Shown here: piece after piece, positions 34,595-44,728 of the stretch
Numbering within the stretch: position 1 is the first letter of the stretch
Layout of the letters: every line of letters begins with the position of its first letter
Source of the DNA: Bacillus solitudinis
GTDB lineage: Bacteria > Bacillota > Bacilli > Bacillales > Bacillaceae_D
NCBI RefSeq assembly: GCF_002797395.1
Contig: NZ_KZ454943.1
Location: forward strand, 3,571,966 to 3,635,965
Direction of reading: 5' to 3'
DNA length: 64,000 nt
Notes under the pieces: generated by a model
Seen by the model: only the letters and a program-made list of their open reading frames with translations
The model's database searches: none
What the model was told of the DNA's origin: nothing
Position numbers and translations under genes: made by a program

Positions 34595-36382
34595 TTAAAG
34601 TTTTTCAAATTCACTAAGTAATTCTCCAAAATAGGACAACGCATGCTCAATTGGGTCAGGATTACTTAAATCAACACCTGCCTTCTTTAGTAATTCAAGT
34701 GGATAGTCTGAACTTCCACTCTTTAAAAAAGTCAGATACGCCTCTGTGCCTTCTTTTTCCCCAGAAAGGAGTTTATCAGCAATTTGGATTGCAGCAGCAA
34801 AGCCAGTAGCATATTTATAAACATAGAAAGGTCTGTAGAAGTGTGGGATTCGAGACCATCCATATTTTACTTCATCATCAAAGGTAACAACATCTCCTTG
34901 ATAGCTTCTAAAAAGCTCCCCATAAAGCTCATTAAACGAAGAAGCATTAAGTGGTTGTTGCTGTTGAGCCATTTCATGTGTCCGTTTTTCAAATTCAGCA
35001 AACATGATTTGAGTAAAAAAAGTACCTCGAAACATATCAATGAAATGGTTGAGTAAATGCTTCTTCTTCTTAGCGTCCGTTTCATTATTTAATAAATAAT
35101 TTATTAGGAGAACTTCGTTAACAGTTGAAGCAACTTCAGCAACAAAAATCGTATAGCCGGCCGTTATTTGTGGTTGATATTTGTTTGAATAGTAGCTATG
35201 CATCGCATGCCCCATCTCATGTACAAGGGTGAACAGACTGTCTAAATCATCTTGATGATTCAGTAACACAAAAGGATGGACCCCATATAAGCCCATATTA
35301 TAAGCCCCAGAACGCTTTCCAGGTGTTTCTCGCACGTCGATATAGCGTTTTTCTTTAAAGGTACGAAGTATGTCGATATAGTCGGTCCCAAGAGGAGATA
35401 ATGCATTTAACATAATGTCGTATGCTTTTTCATAGGGAATTTCTTCTTTACTTTCCTGTACGAGTGGTACATTCAAATCATACTGTCTTAAATCATCTAA
35501 GCCAAGCACATCTTTTCGGATTTCTGAGTAGCGATGAAGGGGAGCGATATGTTTCTTCGTCGTTTCAATCAAATTATCATAGACTTCACCTGGGACAAGA
35601 TCTCCGAACAGTGACTTTTCCAAAGCGGAAGAGTAACCCCGTATCGTTGAAAGTGTAACATTTGTTTTAATCGCTGAAGAGAGGGTCGAAGCGATAGAAT
35701 GGTTTAGTTGAACATAAGGCTTATAATAGGCCTTATAAGCCTCCTGTCTTTTACCTCGGTTTTTATCTTCAATTAGCTTAGAATACATGCCTCTTGTAAG
35801 CTGAACCTTCTCACCTTTATCATTGGTTACCTCACCAAATTGAATATCCGCATTGTTCATCATACCGAACGTTTTACTTGGAGAAGATAACGTCTCGCCT
35901 AGTTCAGATAAGAGCTCTTCTTTTTCCTTACTGAGAATATGAGCTTTGTAACGGTATGTTTCGAACAAGTCATCTTCGAAATAAGCTAGTTCTTTTATTT
36001 CCGCTATGTAGCTCTTTAATGTCTCTTCTTTAAGACTTAAAAGAAACGGTGTGAAGAAGGAGGTACTTGAACTCACCTTTACACTTAGCTGTGTTGCTTT
36101 ATCAACCAATTCTTGTGAGGACGATTCTCGCGTGTCTAAATCAACTTGGAGACGTGCATATACGAATACTTTTGAGAAAATAAACCCAAGTTCTTCTTGT
36201 TTAGTTAAAAAGTCAAGTAATGATTGTGCGTCTGTAATTGCACCATCAAATGTTTTCAAATCTTTTGCAAGGTCTTCAACTTTGAGAAAATCAGCTTTCC
36301 ATAAATCTTCTGAGGAATAAATATCAGTTAAATCCCATTTTTCATAATCAGGTACATCTTTTCGCGAAGTATAGCTTGTCAT
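34595..36382 (-). CDS. pepF: Oligoendopeptidase F (M3B)
   Basis: A 595-residue cytosolic zinc peptidase of the M3 family. The zinc motif is HEMGHAMHSYY (HExxH, about residue 385), with the third ligand Glu in FVAEVASTVNEVLL. The N-terminal oligo_F domain has TQLSVKVSSSTSFFTPFLLSL. It degrades peptides of about 7-17 residues. In Bacillus, PepF can affect sporulation by degrading signalling peptides when overexpressed. The ATG at 36382, eight bases after AAAGGAG, is preferred; a GTG nine bases upstream overlaps the RBS. Confidence 0.93.
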   Translation of the reverse strand: MTSYTSRKDVPDYEKWDLTDIYSSEDLWKADFLKVEDLAKDLKTFDGAITDAQSLLDFLTKQEELGFIFSKVFVYARLQVDLDTRESSSQELVDKATQLSVKVSSSTSFFTPFLLSLKEETLKSYIAEIKELAYFEDDLFETYRYKAHILSKEKEELLSELGETLSSPSKTFGMMNNADIQFGEVTNDKGEKVQLTRGMYSKLIEDKNRGKRQEAYKAYYKPYVQLNHSIASTLSSAIKTNVTLSTIRGYSSALEKSLFGDLVPGEVYDNLIETTKKHIAPLHRYSEIRKDVLGLDDLRQYDLNVPLVQESKEEIPYEKAYDIMLNALSPLGTDYIDILRTFKEKRYIDVRETPGKRSGAYNMGLYGVHPFVLLNHQDDLDSLFTLVHEMGHAMHSYYSNKYQPQITAGYTIFVAEVASTVNEVLLINYLLNNETDAKKKKHLLNHFIDMFRGTFFTQIMFAEFEKRTHEMAQQQQPLNASSFNELYGELFRSYQGDVVTFDDEVKYGWSRIPHFYRPFYVYKYATGFAAAIQIADKLLSGEKEGTEAYLTFLKSGSSDYPLELLKKAGVDLSNPDPIEHALSYFGELLSEFEKL

Positions 36383-36744
36383 TGGAACCACTCCTTTACG
36401 TTTACCATATTCTACTTGTGTGCCATTGTATCACAAGTATCTGAATAAAAAAAAACACAAACACGAAACAATAAGCAAAGCCGGCAAATGTTTTGAAGCT
36501 AGTTTTAGCGATCAGCGAGCAGAGCATCCAGACCGCTTGCGGCAATGCTATCTACGGTAAGGGGCTGCCCCGACGTGATCTCATTCGAGCAATAGTTTTC
36601 ATTCCTTGTTGCATGTAGTACATGGAAGTTTTGAACACGATAATTAGTATCATATCGAAAATTGAAGCAATTATATCTAAATATCTACTTAATGCTATCA
36701 TTAAGTTTTCTTATTTTAAGATTAGAAAAGTTTATAACTTTTCG
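36383..36744. other. Intergenic region with a GC-rich block
   Basis: There is no gene here. Bases about 36480-36600 are clearly richer in GC than their surroundings and contain short inverted motifs (GGGGCTGCCCC at 36550-36560). No ORF or match to the dispersed repeat is seen. The remainder is AT-rich. Confidence 0.4.
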
Positions 36745-36773
36745 TAGACAAAAAGATTGGGATAATCTATACT
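36745..36773 (+). promoter_or_regulatory. Sigma-A promoter of the SLC13 gene
   Basis: TAGACA (36745-36750), a 17-base spacer and TATACT (36768-36773), 59 bases before the ATG. Confidence 0.55.
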
Positions 36774-36832
36774 AATCTAAATTACTACAAAACATATCAA
36801 ATTACTATGAATTAAGAAGTGGGGATAGCAAC

Positions 36833-38608
36833 ATGTCTTTGGATATTATGATTGTGCTAACTGTGGTTGTCGTTATGTTGATTTGTTTAATGAAGGAAGT
36901 TTCACGTCCTGATTTTATCGTTTTTTGTGCATTAGCTTCATTATTACTATTAGGAGTGCTCTCCCCCGCAGATGCAGTCAAAGGTTTCTCAAATGAGGGA
37001 ATGCTTACAGTGGCGCTTCTATTCATTGTTGCAGGTTCTGTTCAACAAAGTGGTCTTCTAACGCAAATCGTTAGAAAAGCATTAGGAACGGGTAAAAACC
37101 CACGAACCACGTTAATGAAAATGATGTTACCGATTTCTGGTTTATCAGCGTTTTTAAATAATACACCAATTGTTGTGATGTTTACGCCTATTGTCCGGGA
37201 CTGGTGTAAGGAAAGAGGGATTGCTCCTTCAAAATTTTTAATCCCTTTATCGTATGCTACTATTTTTGGTGGAACAATTACATTAATTGGAACATCTACA
37301 AACTTATTAATCCATGGCCTAATGATTGATACTGGGATGACGGGGTATTCAATGTTTCAATTAGCTATCGTTGGTGTTCCGGCCGCCCTAATAGGGACTC
37401 TATATATGAGTACAATCGGTTATAAGCTTCTTCCTGACAGGAAATCATCTGATACTATGTTTCAGGAAAATACAAAAGAGTATTTATCCGAATTAGTGGT
37501 TGAAGAGAATTCACCTGTAATCGGAAAGACAATTGAAGTAGCTGGATTAAGAAGCTTAACAGGATTGTATTTAATTAGCATCATTCGTAAAGATGGAGAG
37601 CGAATAGCACCAGTTAACTCTTATCATAAAATTAAAGCAGGAGATCGGTTAGTATTTACTGGTTTAATTTCAACAATTGTTGAGCTTCAAAATATGAAGG
37701 GCTTAAAGGTTGAAACGGGTTCGAGGGTGCAGTTAGATGATTTAAAAAATGGAACACAAGTATTATTAGAAGCCGTTGTCTCTCATCAGTCTAATTTAGT
37801 TAATAAATCAATAAAGCAAAGTGAATTTCGCGTAAAGTACGGTGGTGGAGTCATTGCCGTTCACCGTAACCAACAACGGATTAATAGTAAAGTTGGAGAC
37901 ATTGTTTTAGAGCCGGGAGATACTTTACTAATTCTTGCTGGGAAAGATTTTGAAAGTCGATGGGCAAGTGCAAAAGATTTTTACTTGTTAAATGCTGTTA
38001 AAGATGCTGAGGTTGTCGATTCGAAGAAATCTTTTATAGCGATTGTCACGCTAGTAGCGATGATTCTTCTTGCAACTTTTGAAGTTTTAAGTATGTTCAA
38101 AGCTGCGACATTAGCTGTACTCGTCTTATTTCTGACCAAAACAATTTCGTTTGAGAGCGTCAGAAAATATGTTCAGTTTAATGTTCTCTTGTTAATTGCC
38201 AGTGCAATCGGAATTGGAGTTGCTCTTGATCAAAGTGGCGCTGCTGCTCTTATTGCAGAGAAGCTTGTCAGTGTTACTGGTGGTATAGGAGTAGTTGGGA
38301 TTTTAATTGCTATCTATTTGATAACAACCATTTTCACTGAGATTATTACAAATAATGCAGCGGTTGTACTGATGTTCCCCATTTCACTAGCGGTATCATC
38401 TCAGTTAGGGATTGATCCAATGGCATTTTTCGTTGCAATTACATTAGCTGCCTCTGCAAGTTTTGCAACACCAATAGGGTATCAAACGAACCTAATTGTC
38501 TATGGGCCTGGTGGTTATCGTTTTTCTGACTATATGAAGGTGGGTATACCTCTAAATATTCTCTATTTAATTGTAACTGTCATCATTGCATATTTTGTTT
38601 GGCTTTAA
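36833..38608 (+). CDS. SLC13/DASS-type anion permease with two TrkA-C domains
   Basis: The 591-residue membrane protein has about twelve helices split by two RCK/TrkA-C domains (residues about 215-385; phrases KIKAGDRLVFTGL and VGDIVLEPGDTLLILAGKDFE). The repeated signatures FLNNTPIVVMFTPIV and IITNNAAVVLMFPIS, each followed by a conserved substrate-site stretch (GTITLIGTSTNLLIHG and SFATPIGYQTNLIVYGPG), are typical of the divalent anion:sodium symporter group. Substrate may be sulfate or a dicarboxylate. It stands alone behind its own promoter. Confidence 0.88.
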   Translation: MSLDIMIVLTVVVVMLICLMKEVSRPDFIVFCALASLLLLGVLSPADAVKGFSNEGMLTVALLFIVAGSVQQSGLLTQIVRKALGTGKNPRTTLMKMMLPISGLSAFLNNTPIVVMFTPIVRDWCKERGIAPSKFLIPLSYATIFGGTITLIGTSTNLLIHGLMIDTGMTGYSMFQLAIVGVPAALIGTLYMSTIGYKLLPDRKSSDTMFQENTKEYLSELVVEENSPVIGKTIEVAGLRSLTGLYLISIIRKDGERIAPVNSYHKIKAGDRLVFTGLISTIVELQNMKGLKVETGSRVQLDDLKNGTQVLLEAVVSHQSNLVNKSIKQSEFRVKYGGGVIAVHRNQQRINSKVGDIVLEPGDTLLILAGKDFESRWASAKDFYLLNAVKDAEVVDSKKSFIAIVTLVAMILLATFEVLSMFKAATLAVLVLFLTKTISFESVRKYVQFNVLLLIASAIGIGVALDQSGAAALIAEKLVSVTGGIGVVGILIAIYLITTIFTEIITNNAAVVLMFPISLAVSSQLGIDPMAFFVAITLAASASFATPIGYQTNLIVYGPGGYRFSDYMKVGIPLNILYLIVTVIIAYFVWL

Positions 38609-38743
38609 AAAGATGGGATAGGGTTCAAACCTACGCCATCTTTTTTTTATTCACAAAAACCTTCTTATTTTTCTTAGATATACTAGATAATCATAGTAAA
38701 CATGTTTATGATTTACAGAAGAGTAAAAAATGGAGGAAAGACG

Positions 38744-39610
38744 ATGTCACAAAAAAACATTACACTGTTTGTATATGGAACATTGAGAAGAGGAGAAATA
38801 AATCATTCGTTCTTGAAGCAGGCGAATCAAAAGTTACAGCAATGTTGGGTAAAAGGCGAACTGCATGATACAGGCGCGGGATATCCTATAATAAGGAAAA
38901 AAGAGTCTAGTAGAGTATATGGTGAGATTTATCAAGTTTCTAAGGAGGAACTGTCTCAAATTGACGAGCTTGAAGATTATCACCCTAATCGTCCTGATAA
39001 CTTATATGAACGAGTGGAACAGACAGTATATACGAATCAAGGATCTTTGAAAGCGTTTGTTTATATAGAAGGAAAACAGTGTATATCTCCATCCAATTGT
39101 ATTAAAAGCGGTGACTGGAAAGAATATATCTTAACAAACTCGGAACGTCCCATTTATTATTTTGCGTATGGTTCTAGTATGGATCATACTCGCTTTAAAG
39201 AAGCAAATGTCCACCCATTCTTCCAATTTATTATGGGGAGAGGGACACTTCAAGGTTATACACTGCGATTTACGTTACCGACAAACGAGGGAGGAAAAGC
39301 CGATATCGTTGAAGAAGGCGGTAATGTTGAGGGGAAAGTGTATCTGATTGACAGGCAAACATTAATGTATCTTTACGAGGAAGAAGGAGTTTCAAGAAAT
39401 GTGTATCGCCCTACGTTTGTCTGGCTTGAGTTAAAGAGTAAACAAATGATTGAAGCGGTAACCTTCGTCGTCGTAGATAAGCAAAAGGAGACTGCTCCCT
39501 CTGAAGATTTTAAGAAAGAAATCCTTAGAGGCGGTAAAGAATTCTTAAGCGATAACTATTATGATCTATTAGAAAGACATATTGCTATATTAGAAAAGGG
39601 GGAATATTAA
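38744..39610 (+). CDS. Double gamma-glutamylcyclotransferase-fold protein
   Basis: The 288-residue protein carries two GGCT-fold domains in tandem. Domain 1 begins LFVYGTLRRGEINHSFL and has QIDELEDYHPNRPDNLYER. Domain 2 begins YYFAYGSSMDHTRFKEANVHP. Single-domain relatives cyclise gamma-glutamyl amines or peptides. The fusion may allow internal pairing. The ATG at 38744, behind ATGGAGGAAAG, is preferred over an in-frame ATG 42 bases upstream. The cyclase gene follows immediately after the stop, so the two are an operon. Confidence 0.82.
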   Translation: MSQKNITLFVYGTLRRGEINHSFLKQANQKLQQCWVKGELHDTGAGYPIIRKKESSRVYGEIYQVSKEELSQIDELEDYHPNRPDNLYERVEQTVYTNQGSLKAFVYIEGKQCISPSNCIKSGDWKEYILTNSERPIYYFAYGSSMDHTRFKEANVHPFFQFIMGRGTLQGYTLRFTLPTNEGGKADIVEEGGNVEGKVYLIDRQTLMYLYEEEGVSRNVYRPTFVWLELKSKQMIEAVTFVVVDKQKETAPSEDFKKEILRGGKEFLSDNYYDLLERHIAILEKGEY

Positions 39611-40231
39611 ATGAAAATTATTGATATTAGTGTCACCATTTATGAGGGAATGCCAACATATATGGGGAATGAAGCAAATCAGCCAGTTATTCAAACAAAA
39701 ACAAATGACTATATTACAGATACCAATCTTAAAATGAATATTCATACGTGTACACATATTGATGCACCACTGCATATGCTCAAGCAAGGTAAAACAGTCG
39801 AAACGATTGAATTAGAAAAACTTGTCCGTCCTTGCAAGGTAATCGATGTCACAAAAGCACGTGATCGAATATCTTCTGATGATTTGAGAGGAGCTGAAAT
39901 CGAAAAAGGAGATTTTCTGCTATTAAAAACTCAAAATTCACTGGGGATGACAACCAATGACAATTTCATTTTTTTAGCTGAGGATGGAGCAAAGTATCTA
40001 AGTGAAAAAGGAATAAGCGGCGTAGGTATTGATACATTAGGAATTGAAAGAAGTCAAAATAATCATCCGACCCATAAAACATTATTCACAAAGGATATTA
40101 TTATTCTTGAAGGGTTAGACCTAAAAGAAGTGGAAGCAAAAGAATATCTTTTAGTCTGCGCCCCACTTAAGCTAATTGGAACAGAGGCAGCCCCCGCTCG
40201 TGCTTTTTTAATCGATCAATTTATGCCTTGA
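39611..40231 (+). CDS. Cyclase-family metal hydrolase (KynB-like)
   Basis: A 206-residue protein of the cyclase/arylformamidase family. The metal motif is HTCTHIDAPLHM (HxxTHxDxPxH, residues about 48-59), and the early ISVTIYEGMPTYMGN is typical. Known members hydrolyse N-formylkynurenine or isatin. The true substrate here is unknown. The ATG directly follows the previous stop, and GAAAAGGGG lies upstream. Confidence 0.85.
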   Translation: MKIIDISVTIYEGMPTYMGNEANQPVIQTKTNDYITDTNLKMNIHTCTHIDAPLHMLKQGKTVETIELEKLVRPCKVIDVTKARDRISSDDLRGAEIEKGDFLLLKTQNSLGMTTNDNFIFLAEDGAKYLSEKGISGVGIDTLGIERSQNNHPTHKTLFTKDIIILEGLDLKEVEAKEYLLVCAPLKLIGTEAAPARAFLIDQFMP

Positions 40232-40373
40232 ACCGGCAAAACGCTCCATTTGCTTATAAAAGTGAGAAGGTCTAAGTTTCTCGTGGTAAAATTAATTAGG
40301 AATCAACTATTATTCAGTAATGAAAATATATGCTAAAATAATTAAGTTAACCGTTGGTCATGGAGGTGGTACA

Positions 40374-41342
40374 TTGAGGCAAAATTATATCATTCATATA
40401 CTACTAGTAATCGGAGTCTGTATTTCAATAAGCTTTATGTACCACTTCTTCGTGAAAGCGCTTCAATATGATGTGACGATTGATACGGTTCCTCCTTCTA
40501 AAGAACCATCCTATCACTTTGTATTAATTGTAGAAGAGAAAGAGAACCCATATTTCAAAGACTTGATTAAAGGAGCTCAGGATGCGGCAGCTCCTCATGA
40601 CGTACTCATAGAATATGCAGGACCAAAGCAAACAAATATTGATGAGCATATTAAATTAATTGAAAAAGCAATCGCTTCGAAAGTCGACGGTATAATGACG
40701 CAAGGTTTAACAGATAAGGAATTCAAACCAGTTATTGATAAAGCCTTAAGTAAAGGAATTCCTTTAATAACAGTGGATACAGACTCAGAAAATAGTAATC
40801 GAATGTCATATGTCGGAACGAATAATTATGAAGCAGGATACAAAGTGGGACAAGCTCTGTTGTTGGAGACTACAGGACCTATTAAAGTTGGAATTGTTAC
40901 AGGAAGTACAATCGCTAATCAGCATAAATTAAGAGTGAAGGGCTTCGTCGATGCGGTAGAGCCTATTCCTAGAGTTGAGATTCTCGCAATTGAAAGCTCA
41001 AATCTAAGTAAAATTCAAGGAGCAGAAAAAACATTTCAGATATTACGTGATTTTCCCCAAATTAATGTTCTGTATGGGACAAGTGCATTGGACGGCATAG
41101 GAATTTCTGATACGCTTGAGCGAGTCAAACCAGCTACCCCAATAAAGGTCTATGCTTTTGATGACCTTGAAGAAACAATAAATTATTTACAAAAAGGAAT
41201 TATTCATTCAATACTTCGGCAACAGCCTTATGATATGGGTCATCAGGCCGTTGTACTATTACTTGATATCATTAACGGTAAAGACGTAGAATCAGAATAT
41301 TATACAGATACTGAATTTATTCAAAAAGAGGATATAGAATAG
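40374..41342 (+). CDS. Membrane-anchored sugar-binding sensor protein (XylFII-like)
   Basis: A 322-residue protein with an N-terminal membrane helix (about residues 4-28) followed by a periplasmic-binding-protein type 1 domain: HFVLIVEEKENPYFKDLIKGAQDAA, KVDGIMTQGL, ITVDTDSENSNRMSYVGTNNYEAG. It lacks a lipobox, so it stays anchored by the helix. A kinase and a YesN-type regulator follow. In clostridia a similar anchored binding protein (XylFII) activates a LytS-type kinase on binding D-xylose; the same role is inferred here. The TTG at 40374 is seven bases after GGAGGTGG; an in-frame ATG at 40320 is too far from any RBS. Confidence 0.82.
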   Translation: MRQNYIIHILLVIGVCISISFMYHFFVKALQYDVTIDTVPPSKEPSYHFVLIVEEKENPYFKDLIKGAQDAAAPHDVLIEYAGPKQTNIDEHIKLIEKAIASKVDGIMTQGLTDKEFKPVIDKALSKGIPLITVDTDSENSNRMSYVGTNNYEAGYKVGQALLLETTGPIKVGIVTGSTIANQHKLRVKGFVDAVEPIPRVEILAIESSNLSKIQGAEKTFQILRDFPQINVLYGTSALDGIGISDTLERVKPATPIKVYAFDDLEETINYLQKGIIHSILRQQPYDMGHQAVVLLLDIINGKDVESEYYTDTEFIQKEDIE

Positions 41343-41406
41343 GAAAAATAGCGAGAGAGTTAACAGGAACAATATAATATGAAGAAACAGGTTAGGAAGA
41401 TGTAGA

Positions 41407-42852
41407 ATGTATAAAATAAAAACAAAACTTATGTTGTTTTTCATTGCTTTATTCGTTATTTTGAATAGTTTGTCTATTTTTTTATTTTACAATCATAAAC
41501 AAACGGTCGAACAATATGACCATATTCTAAACCGGTTTTTTCTATTAAATGATGTATCCCAAAAAACAAATGAATCTTATGAGGCGATGAACGTCTATTT
41601 AAATAAAAAAGCGATTGAGGACTTAAAAGAATATAATGTGCGAAGGGATCAACTACTATCGTTACAAAAAAATTTGGAAACGGAGTTGTTGAACCAATCA
41701 AATTCGGTATCGGTTAATAATTATCAAAATATGCTAGAAAGCCTAATTGAGGAAAGCGACCTCGCTATATCAACGTTTTTAAATGATGACATCGAGACAT
41801 ATTCTGTAAAGCAAAGAGAAGCTCTCAAGCTTCATGGCTTTATCCAAGAAGAAACCTTGATGCTTTTAAATAATGAACTTACAGAATTCCAGTCGTTTTA
41901 TGATGCAATGAATAAACGAAACGCGTACATGGAGTCCATGGGAATAGCGATGTTCTCAGGTACCTTTCTAATGGGACTATTATTTGCTTTTATATTTAGT
42001 AATGATATTACCAAACCGATTCACCGCTTAACAGGAGCTGCAAGGGAAATTGCTAGTGGAAATTTAGAAGGTTTAGATATTCATTCTGGAAGGAAGGACG
42101 AGCTTGGGTTTTTAACAAAAACATTTAACCAAATGAGGAAAGACCTTCATTATCTCGTTCGGCAAATTAAAGACAAATCAGAGCAAGAAAAGCTAATTAA
42201 AGAGATGGAGTTAAAAAGTTTACAAAGTCAAATCAACCCTCACTTTTTATTTAATACACTGAACACTATTGCGAAAACGGCTTATATTGAGGGATCAGAA
42301 CGGATTTACATGCTGATTACCTCGATTGCTAAACTCCTACGTTATAATTTAAGTCAAATTGATAAACCCGTTACGCTTGCTGATGAAATTAATATTGTAA
42401 AGGAATATTTTTTTATTCAGAAAGCACGATTTGATAATCGGGTTGATTTTACAATTCAAGTAGATGAAAACTGTTTATTACAAAAAATACCTATTTTAAC
42501 GCTTCAACCACTTGTGGAAAATGCGTTTATTCATGGGATTGAACCATATGAACAAGAAGGTAAAATTGAAATTGAAGGATTTATGAAAGATAATACATTT
42601 TACTTAAGAATTAAAGATAATGGAATTGGCATGGATGAAGCCGTTAGTCGGATCTTAATGGCGAACCCGACAGAACGTCTAGTCAAATCATCAGGGCATT
42701 CAACTGGGATTGGCTTAAATAATGTTATTAGAAGATTGCAGATGTTCTATCAACATGACGATATTCTGAGAATCCACTCAATAAAAGGAGAAGGTACAAT
42801 GATTGAGTTGAAATTACCTATTACGATAGAAGAGGAGGAAGCGAATGTATAA
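41407..42852 (+). CDS. YesM/LytS-type sensor histidine kinase
   Basis: The 481-residue kinase has two membrane helices (about residues 8-25 and 178-200) around an outer helical sensor domain, a HAMP domain (ITKPIHRLTGAAREIASGNLEG), and a His_kinase domain with the phospho-acceptor His in QINPHFLFNTLNTIAK. The ATP-binding part has QPLVENAFIHG, KDNGIGMDE and STGIGLNNVIRRL. It probably senses the sugar through the anchored binding protein encoded just upstream, and phosphorylates the overlapping response regulator. Confidence 0.93.
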   Translation: MYKIKTKLMLFFIALFVILNSLSIFLFYNHKQTVEQYDHILNRFFLLNDVSQKTNESYEAMNVYLNKKAIEDLKEYNVRRDQLLSLQKNLETELLNQSNSVSVNNYQNMLESLIEESDLAISTFLNDDIETYSVKQREALKLHGFIQEETLMLLNNELTEFQSFYDAMNKRNAYMESMGIAMFSGTFLMGLLFAFIFSNDITKPIHRLTGAAREIASGNLEGLDIHSGRKDELGFLTKTFNQMRKDLHYLVRQIKDKSEQEKLIKEMELKSLQSQINPHFLFNTLNTIAKTAYIEGSERIYMLITSIAKLLRYNLSQIDKPVTLADEINIVKEYFFIQKARFDNRVDFTIQVDENCLLQKIPILTLQPLVENAFIHGIEPYEQEGKIEIEGFMKDNTFYLRIKDNGIGMDEAVSRILMANPTERLVKSSGHSTGIGLNNVIRRLQMFYQHDDILRIHSIKGEGTMIELKLPITIEEEEANV

Positions 42853-44419
42853 GATCTTACTAGTCGATGATGAAATGATTGAAAGACATTGGCTTCGAAA
42901 AATCATCAGTGAACATTTCCCTTCAAACGTTGAAATAGAAGAAGCTGAAAATGGTCGTACTGCAATTATTAAAGCAGAGGAATTCAGACCTGATATTGTT
43001 TTTATGGACATAAAAATGCCTGGTATAAATGGAATAGAAGCAACACAGGAAATAAAAAAAAGGAATCAAGCAACTCAGTTTATAATGGTTTCTGCATTCG
43101 ATACATTTGAATATGCTCGACAGGTTATGAAAATCGGTGTGAAAGAATATCTTTTGAAACCTAGTACTAAAGAAGAGGTAATTTCTTCAATTGAACAGGT
43201 TATTCAAGAAATTACTCTTGAGCGAAGTAAACGAAATGAAGAATTATTATTAAAAGACAATTACCGAAGAGCCCTATCGATTGTTCAGTCTAAAGTAATT
43301 ACGTCACTTTTAATGGGCGACATGGATGAAAATGAAATGGCTGAATTTGATGATGATTGGGAAAGTAGGCTCGAGAAAGAGAGCTTTGTTATGGTGTTTG
43401 AATTTCAGAAGGAAGGTCATTCATTTGAGTCTCATGAAATAAATCAATATAGTTCTTTTTTGCAAGCACATTTGAATCACTATTTTTGGAAGAGTTTAAC
43501 GGGACCGAGTCGTATAAATCGCCTCCCAGTACTAATTCAATTGAAAGAAGACGAGCGTGCTGACAAATTTTCTATTCGTAGTCGTGCGGTGTCATGTGGG
43601 AAGGAATTGATCGAGAAGTTTAGTCGCCGTTTTCCAAACGTTTCGATTTCTATTGGAATTGGAACTAATTACAATGAGATTGAAAAGTTCGTCCAATCTT
43701 ACCATGAAGCTTTGCATGCTTTAACAACATCTGCCCGTCCTTTTTCATGTATTTTTTATAGTCAACAAGTACGTGAAGGGAGTGACGCCGCATATCCTTA
43801 TAAACTCGAAAAACAATTGCTAGAGACGATAACAGCAGGGCTAATTGATGATGTTTCAAGGAACTACACTCTATATTTCGAGGCAATTACTACCTTCTGT
43901 GAAGGGTCAGTAGATGAAATGAAAACAAAGTTAGCTGAGTTTTTTATTGTACTAAGTCGACAAACGATTGAAACAGAGCATACATTACAATCGAGCCAAC
44001 ATTATCTGCAAGCAACCTCCTTATTAAAATTACAAGAAGCTACGTACGAAGAGATGCTGAGGTTGACTGCCTATATTCATTCAATGTATTATTCACAAAA
44101 TAAGGACGTAATGGTTATTGCAAAAAACTACATCGCAGAGCATTATGAAAAGCCAATTACGCTTGAGGACGTGGCAGAAGTAATTCAACTTAGTCCACAT
44201 TACTTTAGTAAAGTATTTAAAGTACGCACAGGCCAATCTTTCATTGATTATGTAACAGAGCTTCGCGTTAAACGAGCGAAAGAGTTGATGCGTTTAAAAG
44301 AAAGAAATGTTAAAGAGATTTGTTATGCAGTAGGGTATAAGGACCCGAACTATTTTAGTCGAGTATTCAAAAAGGTAACAGGTGTTTCTCCGAGTGAATA
44401 TCGCCAAGACGTCTTGTGA
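42845..44419 (+). CDS. YesN-type response regulator with AraC DNA-binding domain
   Basis: A 524-residue regulator with an N-terminal receiver domain (LLVDDEMIERHWLR, phospho-acceptor Asp in DIVFMDIKMPGINGIE, Lys in EYLLKPS), a long middle region, and a C-terminal AraC-type double helix-turn-helix (ITLEDVAEVIQLSPHYFSKVFK and VKEICYAVGYKDPNYFSRVFKK). The start overlaps the kinase stop by eight bases. It should activate the ABC importer downstream; direct repeats lie between the two. Confidence 0.93.
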   Translation: MYKILLVDDEMIERHWLRKIISEHFPSNVEIEEAENGRTAIIKAEEFRPDIVFMDIKMPGINGIEATQEIKKRNQATQFIMVSAFDTFEYARQVMKIGVKEYLLKPSTKEEVISSIEQVIQEITLERSKRNEELLLKDNYRRALSIVQSKVITSLLMGDMDENEMAEFDDDWESRLEKESFVMVFEFQKEGHSFESHEINQYSSFLQAHLNHYFWKSLTGPSRINRLPVLIQLKEDERADKFSIRSRAVSCGKELIEKFSRRFPNVSISIGIGTNYNEIEKFVQSYHEALHALTTSARPFSCIFYSQQVREGSDAAYPYKLEKQLLETITAGLIDDVSRNYTLYFEAITTFCEGSVDEMKTKLAEFFIVLSRQTIETEHTLQSSQHYLQATSLLKLQEATYEEMLRLTAYIHSMYYSQNKDVMVIAKNYIAEHYEKPITLEDVAEVIQLSPHYFSKVFKVRTGQSFIDYVTELRVKRAKELMRLKERNVKEICYAVGYKDPNYFSRVFKKVTGVSPSEYRQDVL

Positions 44420-44728
44420 TTTTAATAGGTTGTTTTACCTATTAGAGATATAAAAGTAGTTTTCTGATAGTTTATTGAGTTGAGCGTTATTCGCTCAGCT
44501 TTTATTTTCGCTCAACTTCCTTAATTAAATGAATAAAGTTAAATGATTAAATGCTATAACGATTAAAAAAGTGCTATAAAGATAAAATAATGATATCGTT
44601 TACAAAAAAAAGAACGAAGAAGTGAAGAAAGACGTAATTTCTTATAGAAAGTAGGCTGACTAAATAGGTGAAAAGTAGCCTATACTAATTCTTGTAAGCG
44701 ATACCAACATAAAAAAGGGGGAAGTTAA
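44420..44728 (+). promoter_or_regulatory. Regulatory region of the sugar ABC importer
   Basis: A 309-base gap holding four elements. A terminator-like hairpin (TTGAGCG/CGCTCAG near 44476-44506) closes the regulator operon. Two direct repeats TGCTATAA at 44552 and 44572, 20 bases apart, are plausible sites for the AraC-type regulator. A cre match TGATATCGTTTACA lies at 44591-44604. A possible -10 TATACT lies at 44681-44686. Confidence 0.55.
44591..44604. promoter_or_regulatory. cre (CcpA) site upstream of chvE-type gene
   Basis: TGATATCGTTTACA agrees with the loose cre pattern TGWNANCGNTNWCA at all fixed positions. It would mediate glucose repression of the sugar importer. Confidence 0.6.
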
